64,000 nt of DNA from Planctomycetota bacterium (lineage in GTDB: Bacteria; Planctomycetota; Phycisphaerae; Sedimentisphaerales; Anaerobacaceae): positions 18,361-82,360 of the forward strand of contig JADFJC010000005.1 of assembly GCA_022566315.1 (NCBI GenBank), in the 5' to 3' direction. A program made the translations under genes and the position numbers. Position 1 is the first letter of the stretch; each line of letters starts with the position of its first letter. The notes beneath the pieces are model-generated. The model did no database searches. It worked only from the letters and a program-made list of their open reading frames with translations, and was not told where the DNA came from. This document shows, one piece after another, positions 49,181-56,170 of this stretch.

Positions 49181-51718
49181 ATGGCCACAGAAGAACAAAA
49201 AAATGTTCTCCAACAGGATATTTCCGAGGTGCCATCGGAAAGAGAATTATTTACAGGCGAAGTTCGAAGGGAACTCTCGGAGCGAGAAGTGTTTGTTGGA
49301 GACGAAGATTTTTACAAACTTTTGGCGGATTCCACGCCTGCTGATGCAGTTCAATCCGTCACCAGCCAGGCTGGTGCACGGACCAGCGCACGGCGCTCCC
49401 CGCGGGAGTCGATTCGGAATAAGCGTTTTTCGACCCTTCAAAAAGTCCTCATTACTGCCATTATTGTAATTGGTGCAATATTGCTGTATGTGCTGTTGGA
49501 ACCTTTGTTGCGGCCACTTAACAAAATTCCAACACCTGCCGCTCAACAAGCACATCCCTCTGAATTGCAGGTTGAAGATTCCACGCAGGCTGAAGGTTCC
49601 ACACAGGTGGTACAGGAACAAATCCAGGAGCCGGAGCCTTTGTTTCCACCAGCACAACCTCTGTCTTTGGAAGTTGCTCGGAACTTCTATCTGCAAAAGG
49701 ATTACGGTAAGGCTCATGCCGCTTATAACCAGCTTCATCAGAGTCTTCCAGCCGGTGCTAAAGAAGAGCTGCTGAGGGATTTTCTTCAGTTTAAAATGGC
49801 TTTGTGTTTGAGAAAGGCCGGCAATTCCGACCAGGCCGGCCGTTTATTCAGAACACTTTCACAAAGTCGTTCACTTGTCGTCAGAGTGGTTGCAAATTAC
49901 AACCTTAGTTTGCTTCAAGTCCAAAATAAGCAGTACCTCAAAGCGAGAACTAAAGCTTATCAGACGATTGCTTTGCTCAAAGCAGTGGATTTCGACAAGG
50001 ATTGGGCTTTGTCGTTGCAGCCTGATTGCCATTTCCTGGTTGCTGAGTCGATGACCAGAAATATCCTTTCGCTTTGCGATGCCGACACAGACCTTCCAGG
50101 CCGGTTGTGGAGTCACGATTTATCGGGATTCGATGTTGACCCTTTCATCAACTTAAACGATGCCCAATTGCGGGCCCTTTTGAATTCCGGCTCAAAGCAG
50201 TTAAAAGAAGGACTGCTCAGCCCTCGGATTCAGAAGCTCGAACATCAGGGTGTCCCGCCTCGTTGGTCTGTCGTTGCTTATGGGGCTTCGGTTGAAGAGC
50301 TGCTGGCAAGATTCGCTGCAAATGCCGGCCTTGATATTTCCTGGGTACACCACAAGACAACAGCCGCTGGACCAGCAGGGAATGCTATTCGCAAAAGGCC
50401 GGTGAGTTTGTATCTGCCGGCCGCAACCGCCCAGCAGGCAATCGAAGTGGCAGCCGGGCACGTGGGCTTAGTGGCACGTCTCGATGAAAATGGGCTTGTA
50501 AAAATTTCCAACCCGGCTGACTATTCATCATTATCAGAACACGTACATTTGCTTATACAGGACACTATTTCGCTTTGGAGAAAATTTCTACTTACATTCC
50601 ATAACGACCAGCGTATTCCAAACGCTCATTTTGCTCTGGGACTTTTGCACGCTCAGGAGAGCCAGATTATCAATGCTATTGCGGAGTACAAGTTAGTGGC
50701 CAATCACTTTTCACAAACATCTTTGGCGCCGTATGCACTGTTAAATTCGAGCAAACTCAAAGCTAATCTCCATGACTATTCCGGTGCACGAGAGGATTTG
50801 ACACAGCTTGTTGAGCAGTATCCTGATACCGAATTTTACGGCCAGGCATGTTTGAATCTTGCTGATGCAACAAGGAAAGCCGGGGTTTTGAATGGAGCTG
50901 AACGGCTCTATCGCAAAGTTTACAATCTTGGTTTGTCTTTGGAGATGCAGATTGCCTCTGCCCTCGGAGCAGGCAGATGTTCCTATCAGGCCCAGGACTA
51001 CGAAACTGCCGCCAAGTGGCTGACTCAATACCTCAATCTCGCCAAAGACCGCACAGATGCGGACTTCTACTTTGCCTACTTTCTCCTCGGCAAGACCAAC
51101 CTGGCATTAGGAAAGCCGCAGCAGGCTTCCCTTGCTTTTCAATACGCCCTAAGCGGACCGGCAGGGTGTCTTACCAGAGAAAGATATGTGGAGACAGTCT
51201 CAGCTTTAGTTGAGACACAGATACAACTGGAACATTTCGTCGAGGCTCTTGCATTATTAGAGGGTGTACACCCCTGGCAGTTCTCGAAGAAAGAATCTAT
51301 CGAGATATTACTACTCAAGGGCAGAGTTCTCCGTTTTATAGGTTTGTCCGATAAAGCTATTTCATTACTTGGTGACATTGCCGAATATCTGCCTGACTCT
51401 CAGTTGAAAACCAGGGTATCTTTTGAGTTAGTCAACTGCTATATCGCTAAAGGAGATTTGGAATTTGCCCACAAGAAGTTAGCGGAAATTCTTATTAGTG
51501 CTGCCCCCGGACCTTTGGCGCACGAAATGGCTCTCGAATTAGCTGAGGTTTGTTTGAAACTTGGTCAAAACTCTCAAACCGTCTCTGTTTGTTTGCAGCT
51601 TTTGGATTCGGCAGTATCAGCCCGGATAAAGCAAAAAGCCTTAAAGGTGCTGGCAGCCGCGTATAACCGGCAGAAAAAGTATGACGATGCAGCATTAGCT
51701 CTTTTGGGTCAATGGTAA
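49181..51718 (+). CDS. Membrane TPR protein with STN-like domain (flagellar, unknown)
   Basis: An 845-aa protein from the ATG at 49181 (MATEEQKN); the ORF track starts at 49073 and the N-terminal choice is uncertain. Residues 1-85 are polar and include a palindrome-encoded stretch (TSQAGARTSARRSP); one membrane segment follows (VLITAIIVIGAILLYVLLEP); then a proline/glutamine-rich region; TPR-type helices from about residue 170; an STN/secretin-N0-like beta domain at about 365-455 (ASVEELLARFAANAGLDIS, PVSLYLPAATAQQAIEVA); and a long run of TPRs to the C-terminus. Probably a periplasmic scaffold of the flagellar motor or a secretin-like complex; no known family recognised. Preceded by a sigma-54 promoter. 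Confidence 0.7.
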   Translation: MATEEQKNVLQQDISEVPSERELFTGEVRRELSEREVFVGDEDFYKLLADSTPADAVQSVTSQAGARTSARRSPRESIRNKRFSTLQKVLITAIIVIGAILLYVLLEPLLRPLNKIPTPAAQQAHPSELQVEDSTQAEGSTQVVQEQIQEPEPLFPPAQPLSLEVARNFYLQKDYGKAHAAYNQLHQSLPAGAKEELLRDFLQFKMALCLRKAGNSDQAGRLFRTLSQSRSLVVRVVANYNLSLLQVQNKQYLKARTKAYQTIALLKAVDFDKDWALSLQPDCHFLVAESMTRNILSLCDADTDLPGRLWSHDLSGFDVDPFINLNDAQLRALLNSGSKQLKEGLLSPRIQKLEHQGVPPRWSVVAYGASVEELLARFAANAGLDISWVHHKTTAAGPAGNAIRKRPVSLYLPAATAQQAIEVAAGHVGLVARLDENGLVKISNPADYSSLSEHVHLLIQDTISLWRKFLLTFHNDQRIPNAHFALGLLHAQESQIINAIAEYKLVANHFSQTSLAPYALLNSSKLKANLHDYSGAREDLTQLVEQYPDTEFYGQACLNLADATRKAGVLNGAERLYRKVYNLGLSLEMQIASALGAGRCSYQAQDYETAAKWLTQYLNLAKDRTDADFYFAYFLLGKTNLALGKPQQASLAFQYALSGPAGCLTRERYVETVSALVETQIQLEHFVEALALLEGVHPWQFSKKESIEILLLKGRVLRFIGLSDKAISLLGDIAEYLPDSQLKTRVSFELVNCYIAKGDLEFAHKKLAEILISAAPGPLAHEMALELAEVCLKLGQNSQTVSVCLQLLDSAVSARIKQKALKVLAAAYNRQKKYDDAALALLGQW
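49360..49408. repeat. Palindromic stretch inside the TPR gene
   Basis: CACCAGCCAGGCTGGTG (perfect palindrome around a central A), AGCGCACGGCGCT and CTCCCCGCGGGAG follow each other. It encodes an arginine/serine-rich segment just before the membrane helix. Likely another repeat element that entered a reading frame. Confidence 0.65.
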
Positions 51719-52500
51719 TGATAATGAAAAATAAGAAGTCTATCGGTTATTGGTTATTGGAATTCAGATGTCAGATTTTCTGTCTTCTGTTTTCTGTCTT
51801 CTGTTTTCTGACTTACTCTGCTGCTGCGGTTGGCCAAAAATCGCCGCAGAGCGCTTTTCTTGCTCCGCCGGACCCAAATAATAACTTCAGACGACAATTG
51901 TGGCGGGCTGAGCTTAGCATTGCTAAAGACGAAAAGGATAAAGGAACAAAAAATGAGCTTAAGCGAATAATCGAACAAATTCGCTCTATTAAATTTGAGT
52001 CCCGGAAGGAAATCTTTGAGCCTGTTATTGTCCCCGAGGCGGTGCTGATAGATGAGCCTAATGAAGCTGTATCCGAGACGAAAGAACAAGAGAAAAACCA
52101 AATCGAACCCAAACTGCAATACGAGCCGATAACCGGCAAAACTTTACAATTAATCAAGAACCTCTCGCAGCATCTTGACAATCTGCGCAACTCTTTTGAG
52201 CTGGGAGAGACCTTGTTTCTCAGCGGAAATCTAAAGGAAGCTGCAATATTTTACCGGGAAGCTCTTAAACGTAAAAGTCCGGATGACGTCGGCTCAGCTC
52301 AGGACAGAGACTGGATCTTATTTCAGATAGGCAACTGCCTGCGGAATGACGACCCGCCCACGGCAATAAAGACGTACGGACAAGTAATTATAGGGTACCC
52401 CAATTCGCCGTGGAAGGAATTAGCCGAAGCCCGGAGCAAATTGCTCGATTGGTACTTAACAGACAAACCACGTGAGTTAATTGCAGAACACAAACGGTAG
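51712..52500 (+). CDS. Periplasmic TPR-like protein with repeat-derived signal peptide
   Basis: A 262-codon protein overlapping the previous stop (starts possible at 51712, 51718 or 51724). The N-terminus IGYWLLEFRCQIFCLLFSVF CFL is a strongly hydrophobic signal-like segment encoded by word repeats (TATTGGTTATTGG and TCTGTCTTCTGTTTTCTG). The mature part is charged with a coiled-coil region (residues 65-110) and two or more TPR-type repeats (ELGETLFLSGNLKEAAIFYR, DRDWILFQIGNCLRNDDPP). It pairs with the preceding TPR protein; function unknown, perhaps a periplasmic partner. Confidence 0.6.
   Translation: MVMIMKNKKSIGYWLLEFRCQIFCLLFSVFCFLTYSAAAVGQKSPQSAFLAPPDPNNNFRRQLWRAELSIAKDEKDKGTKNELKRIIEQIRSIKFESRKEIFEPVIVPEAVLIDEPNEAVSETKEQEKNQIEPKLQYEPITGKTLQLIKNLSQHLDNLRNSFELGETLFLSGNLKEAAIFYREALKRKSPDDVGSAQDRDWILFQIGNCLRNDDPPTAIKTYGQVIIGYPNSPWKELAEARSKLLDWYLTDKPRELIAEHKR
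51740..51812. repeat. Word repeats that form a signal-peptide core
   Basis: GGTTATTGGTTATTGGAAT, then CAGATGTCAGATTTTCTGTC, then TCTTCTGTTTTCTG twice. The same words fill non-coding spacers elsewhere. Read in this frame they encode WLLEF and FCLLFSVFCFL. Confidence 0.85.
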
Positions 52501-52521
52501 ATTGTAAGGAGTACGCTTCAA

Positions 52522-54042
52522 GTGAGTAAGGCCGAAATAAACAACCTCAGCAATGGCAAACAAGAAGATATCGCGAATGTATTGATAGCTGATAACGACT
52601 CTGAGCTGGCTCGGTTTATGCTTGAGATATTGGCTCGCAAAGGAATACGCGGGCATCTTGCCAACGATAAAGACAGTGCGATTGACTTTATTAACAAAGG
52701 TAGTTGCGACCTTGTATTCACCGGTGACAGAATAAACCGGCGGGCAAACTTGTCCAGACGACCGCAGGATGGTTTTGAACTGCTTGAGAAAATCAAGGCG
52801 AATTGGCCGGAACTACCGGTGATTATGATAACAGAGGCTAAAAACCGAAGCCCGAAAAACCAGCAGCGAACTATTGAGACAGCAGTCAGGGCCGTTCGAC
52901 AGGGCTGTTGTGATTTCCTAATCAAGCCGCTCGACTGTGAAAAAATAGAGACACTGTTGGATACTTTCCTGCCTAACCACAGCGTCTCAACGATAGATTC
53001 GGCTTACGAGGACACCCGCTGCCTTTATAGGATTGTGGGCAGAAGTGCGAAACTCGTTCAAACCGTCGAATTGGCTAAAAGAATCGCTCCCACCTCAGCA
53101 CCGGTTTTAATAAGTGGTGAAAGTGGGACAGGCAAGGAGCTGCTCTCTTATCTTGTCCATCAAAAAAGCAAAAGAGCACATGCTTCGTATATCAAAATCA
53201 ATTGTGCTGCATTAAGTGATTCGCTCCTCGAAAGCGAGCTGTTCGGTCATGAAAAAGGTGCCTTCACCGGTGCCTACACTCAGCGCAAAGGCCGATTCGA
53301 AATGGCGCACGGTGGAACTTTGCTCCTGGATGAGATTGCTGAAACACCCATAAGGTTTCAGGCCAAGCTGTTGCGAGTGCTCGAACAGCAGGATTTTGAA
53401 CGGGTTGGCGGAAATGAAATTGTTAAAGTCGATGTTCGAATAGTAAGTACTACAAATAAGGATTTATTACAGGAAGTTCAGCAGGGACGGTTCCGTCAGG
53501 ACCTTTATTATCGGTTAAGCGGCGTAAGATTAGTGGCCTGTCCTCTCAGAGAACGCAAAGATGACTTATATGACCTCGTGTGGTATTTTGTCAACCTTTA
53601 CGCTCGCGAAGTACAGCGTCGTATCACTAAGCTTGATTCTGCCATGATGGACATTTTTGCCAAATACCACTGGCCCGGAAATGTCCGCCAATTGCGAAAT
53701 GTTGTACGAACTTCGCTGATTTTGGGAGTTGGACAGACACTGTCATTAGCTGATGTCTCCTGGCTCTTTGATGAATTACAACCACTTCCACAGGAGAGTC
53801 CGTCGTCAGTCGTCAGTCGCCTGTCATCCGTCGAACAAGAGACGAGAGACGAGCGACGAGAGACGAAAACAGACCTCGGAGGAGTATCGCTTGAACAGGT
53901 GGAAAGGCGAGCAATTTTGGATACTTTACGCCAGACAGGAGGCAACCAGACCAAGGCCGCAAAGGTCTTGGGCATCAGTGACCGAACGTTGCGCGATAGG
54001 ATACATCGCTATCGCAGACAGGGTTGCCTGCAGTTGGCATAG
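52522..54042 (+). CDS. Sigma-54 enhancer-binding regulator 2 (flagellar)
   Basis: A 506-aa NtrC-type protein starting at GTG (52522) with AAGGAG-like site upstream (GTAAGGA). A receiver-like domain at residues 1-130 (VLIADNDSELARFMLEIL) in which the usual phosphoacceptor position in LVFTGDRINRR reads Gly-Asp rather than Asp, so phosphorylation is doubtful. AAA+ domain at 165-400: GESGTGKELLSYLVH, ESELFGHEKGAFTGAYTQRK, LLDEIAETPIRFQAKLLRVL. The C-terminal HTH is QTKAAKVLGISDRTLRDRIH. The linker before it (VSRLSSVEQETRDERRETKT) comes from word repeats. Confidence 0.9.
   Translation: MSKAEINNLSNGKQEDIANVLIADNDSELARFMLEILARKGIRGHLANDKDSAIDFINKGSCDLVFTGDRINRRANLSRRPQDGFELLEKIKANWPELPVIMITEAKNRSPKNQQRTIETAVRAVRQGCCDFLIKPLDCEKIETLLDTFLPNHSVSTIDSAYEDTRCLYRIVGRSAKLVQTVELAKRIAPTSAPVLISGESGTGKELLSYLVHQKSKRAHASYIKINCAALSDSLLESELFGHEKGAFTGAYTQRKGRFEMAHGGTLLLDEIAETPIRFQAKLLRVLEQQDFERVGGNEIVKVDVRIVSTTNKDLLQEVQQGRFRQDLYYRLSGVRLVACPLRERKDDLYDLVWYFVNLYAREVQRRITKLDSAMMDIFAKYHWPGNVRQLRNVVRTSLILGVGQTLSLADVSWLFDELQPLPQESPSSVVSRLSSVEQETRDERRETKTDLGGVSLEQVERRAILDTLRQTGGNQTKAAKVLGISDRTLRDRIHRYRRQGCLQLA
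53801..53871. repeat. Word repeat (GTCGTCAGTCGTCAGTCG / GAGACGAGCGACGAGAGACG) in activator 2
   Basis: CGTCGTCAGTCGTCAGTCGC is followed by GAGACGAGAGACGAGCGACG. It is in frame and encodes the linker between the AAA+ domain and the DNA-binding domain. Similar words are in activator 1. Confidence 0.82.
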
Positions 54043-54044
54043 GA

Positions 54045-54097
54045 CCCCACACTTATGTGTGGGGAAATAGAAGGATACCACACATGTAAATGTGTGG
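54045..54097. repeat. Tandem hairpins between activator 2 and fliL
   Basis: CCCCACACTTATGTGTGGGG (8-bp stem, 4-base loop) and CCACACATGTAAATGTGTGG lie directly after the activator-2 stop codon. They might attenuate read-through into fliL, but no U-run follows either. Confidence 0.65.
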
Positions 54098-54116
54098 AGG
54101 AAAGGAAAGAAAGAAA

Positions 54117-54710
54117 ATGGCAGATGCAGATGAAACAAAACAGCCGGAAAAGCCGGAAAAACAAGAAGCCACAAAGTCCGAAGCGGGTGATAAGAAGTCT
54201 TTGATAGGTCGGCTCCTGCCGAAGATAATATTAGCTGTTGTATTGTTGGTTTTCGCCGGTGCCGGTTTCACTCTCGGTCGATTGTTTGCCGGCTCCGGCA
54301 CATCTCAAACGTCCGGTGCTTCCGAACAGGACCAGTCCGCTCAGGTAGAGAAGCTGGAAGCGAAGGGTTCGGCAGATGGTTCTCAAAAAAGCTGGTATTA
54401 TCATTTGGAGCCTGTTATAGCAAATCTCGATGTGGCCGACGTAACACGCTATGTTCGGGCCTCTTTAACACTTGAAGTAAGTTCCGAGGTGGATGAAAAG
54501 AAAGGCACTGCTTTTCTTGATGAGAAAAAACCCATCTTGAGAAACTGGCTTACTGTTTACCTGGCGAGTTTAGGTCTTGATGATATCAGAGGCGAAAGTA
54601 GCCTCAAGCGTATCCAGTCACAGGTACTCGATGCTTTTAACGAAAAGCTTTTTCCTGATTCCAAACCCAAAATCAAGCGCATTCTATTTAAGGAATTCGC
54701 AGTCCAATGA
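54117..54710 (+). CDS. fliL: Flagellar basal body-associated FliL
   Basis: FliL supports the stator-rotor interface at the inner membrane. From the ATG at 54117 (MADADETKQPEKPE, with AGGAAAGGAAAGAAAG upstream) the protein is 197 aa. A charged N-terminus is followed by one membrane segment (LLPKIILAVVLLVFAGAGF) and a periplasmic domain with YYHLEPVIANLDVADVTRYV, LTLEVSSEVDEK and a C-terminus KIKRILFKEFAVQ, typical of FliL. It overlaps fliM by 4 bases. Confidence 0.93.
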   Translation: MADADETKQPEKPEKQEATKSEAGDKKSLIGRLLPKIILAVVLLVFAGAGFTLGRLFAGSGTSQTSGASEQDQSAQVEKLEAKGSADGSQKSWYYHLEPVIANLDVADVTRYVRASLTLEVSSEVDEKKGTAFLDEKKPILRNWLTVYLASLGLDDIRGESSLKRIQSQVLDAFNEKLFPDSKPKIKRILFKEFAVQ

Positions 54711-55666
54711 GCAGAGCAGCTAACAATTTAAGCAAGGAAAAAATACAACAGCTCCTGATTGCCGTTGGGTCAGGCCCAATGGAAGATACTACAGGTATAG
54801 AGGCGACGGAGTACAATTGGAACAAGCCTCACTGTTTTGATCGCAAGCAGTTCAATAAACTCGACAATTTCACAAAAAAGGTAGCCAAAGCGATGACTGT
54901 AAAATTCGTTGACTTTTGCCACAGCCAGTTCGATGTCACAGTTGTTTCGACAAAGCAGCACTTTGCTACTAAGCTTGTTGACCAGGCTATGGAGAGCAGG
55001 CAGGATGATTATTATCTTGCTTTCGGCACCGACCAGGACCATCCCTGTGGACTCATTAGCATACCCATCAAAACGGCATTCATCTGGGCTACACAATTGC
55101 TCGGCGACCCTGAATCTGAAGAAAATTCAGGTAGAGATTTGTCGCAATTGGAAGAATCGCTTTTGTTGGACCTGCTCTCTGCCCTTATTGAGGCATTTTC
55201 TCAGAATATTGGGGACTTCCAGCCGGCAAAGAATATTATCCGAGGACTCTTTCCTCTCGAACTGAAAGGCACAGAAGAACTCTGTAAAATTACTCTTGAC
55301 GTCAAGAAAAAAAACCAGGAAAGCGGTTCTGAAGCTTACATCTTAGTACTATGCAGCAAGCTGGAATCTGTTGTGGGTAAAGCCGCTGAAACTGTTGGTG
55401 GCTTCTCAGCCGAGGATACCTCAAAAGCAATCCTTGGCCATATACAGCAAATGCCGGTGTGTATTACAGCCCAACTGGCTTCTACGGTGCTTACTCTTGA
55501 AGAGATAATGAGTCTTGAGGTGGGCGACATATTGTTACTTGATAAAAAGGTTAATGAATCGATCGAGTTGGTAGTTAGCGGTCAAACTGCTTTTCGCGGT
55601 CGGCCTGCAAAATCAGCGGGCAAGCACGCTGTGCTAATTACAGAACTGTCGTGTGATGCAGGGTAA
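54707..55666 (+). CDS. fliM: Flagellar motor switch protein FliM
   Basis: FliM is the C-ring component that binds CheY-P. The 319-aa protein has an N-terminal LSKEKIQQLL similar to the EIDALLSQ CheY-binding helix, the FliM middle domain (FDRKQFNKLDNFTKKVAKAM, VDFCHSQFDV) and a C-terminal SpoA-like domain (VCITAQLASTVLTLEEIMSL, VGDILLLDKKVNESIELVVS). It follows fliL directly. Confidence 0.93.
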   Translation: MSRAANNLSKEKIQQLLIAVGSGPMEDTTGIEATEYNWNKPHCFDRKQFNKLDNFTKKVAKAMTVKFVDFCHSQFDVTVVSTKQHFATKLVDQAMESRQDDYYLAFGTDQDHPCGLISIPIKTAFIWATQLLGDPESEENSGRDLSQLEESLLLDLLSALIEAFSQNIGDFQPAKNIIRGLFPLELKGTEELCKITLDVKKKNQESGSEAYILVLCSKLESVVGKAAETVGGFSAEDTSKAILGHIQQMPVCITAQLASTVLTLEEIMSLEVGDILLLDKKVNESIELVVSGQTAFRGRPAKSAGKHAVLITELSCDAG

Positions 55667-55735
55667 ATAGTGAGTGGTGAGTGGTAAATAGTAAGTAGTT
55701 AATTGACCAATTAACCAATCACCAATTTTGTAAAG
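55667..55735. repeat. Word-repeat spacer between fliM and fliN
   Basis: GTGAGTGGTGAGTGGTAAAT then AATTGACCAATTAACCAATC, again short words repeated in tandem with near-complementary halves. No regulatory element recognised. Confidence 0.7.
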
Positions 55736-55746
55736 GAAATCAAAAT

Positions 55747-56127
55747 ATGGCAGAAACAACTGAAGCTGTGGAAGAAAAACAGGAAAGCGGTACGGCACAA
55801 GAAGACTCAAAGACACAGGCGCAATCTGCTGAATTTCCTGAAGTTAATGCAACCGACGACACAGGTGCCGGCGGTAGTATCGACCTCTTACTGGATGTGA
55901 ATATAGCTGTTACTGTTTCTATTGGACAAACAGAGATACCTGTCCGGCGGCTTTTACGGCTTGGACCTGGCTCAGTATTGGAACTCGATAAATCTATTGG
56001 TGAACCCGCAGACTTGTATCTCAGGGATACTCGGTTTGCCACGGGAAGCGTTGTGGTCGTGGACGGCCGGTTCGCCGTCAAAATAAAACAGATTCTTGGC
56101 CTTGGTGATGCTGCTGCCGAGGGATGA
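55747..56127 (+). CDS. fliN: Flagellar motor switch protein FliN
   Basis: The 126-aa FliN has an acidic N-terminal tail and a C-terminal SpoA domain: LDVNIAVTVSIGQTEIPVRR, LLRLGPGSVLELDKSIGEPA, TRFATGSVVVVDGRFAVKIK. FliN completes the C ring together with FliM. Its end overlaps the ORF-track start of flhA, but the preferred flhA start lies further down. Confidence 0.95.
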   Translation: MAETTEAVEEKQESGTAQEDSKTQAQSAEFPEVNATDDTGAGGSIDLLLDVNIAVTVSIGQTEIPVRRLLRLGPGSVLELDKSIGEPADLYLRDTRFATGSVVVVDGRFAVKIKQILGLGDAAAEG

Positions 56128-56146
56128 GATTGAGAAGAAAGGGACC

Positions 56147-56159
56147 CCCGCTTCGCGGG
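56147..56159. repeat. Short palindrome CCCGCTTCGCGGG before flhA
   Basis: CCCGC, TTC, GCGGG forms a compact hairpin just above the flhA start and inside its ribosome-binding region. It belongs to the same CCCGCTTTCGCGGG type as the larger element in the lipoprotein gene at 60804. Confidence 0.7.
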
Positions 56160-56170
56160 AAACAATTGTG

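Noticed and set aside
56096-56170. Upstream start of FlhA in the ORF track
   Set aside because: It overlaps fliN and crosses a palindrome; the MAGSVQ start gives the normal FlhA length.
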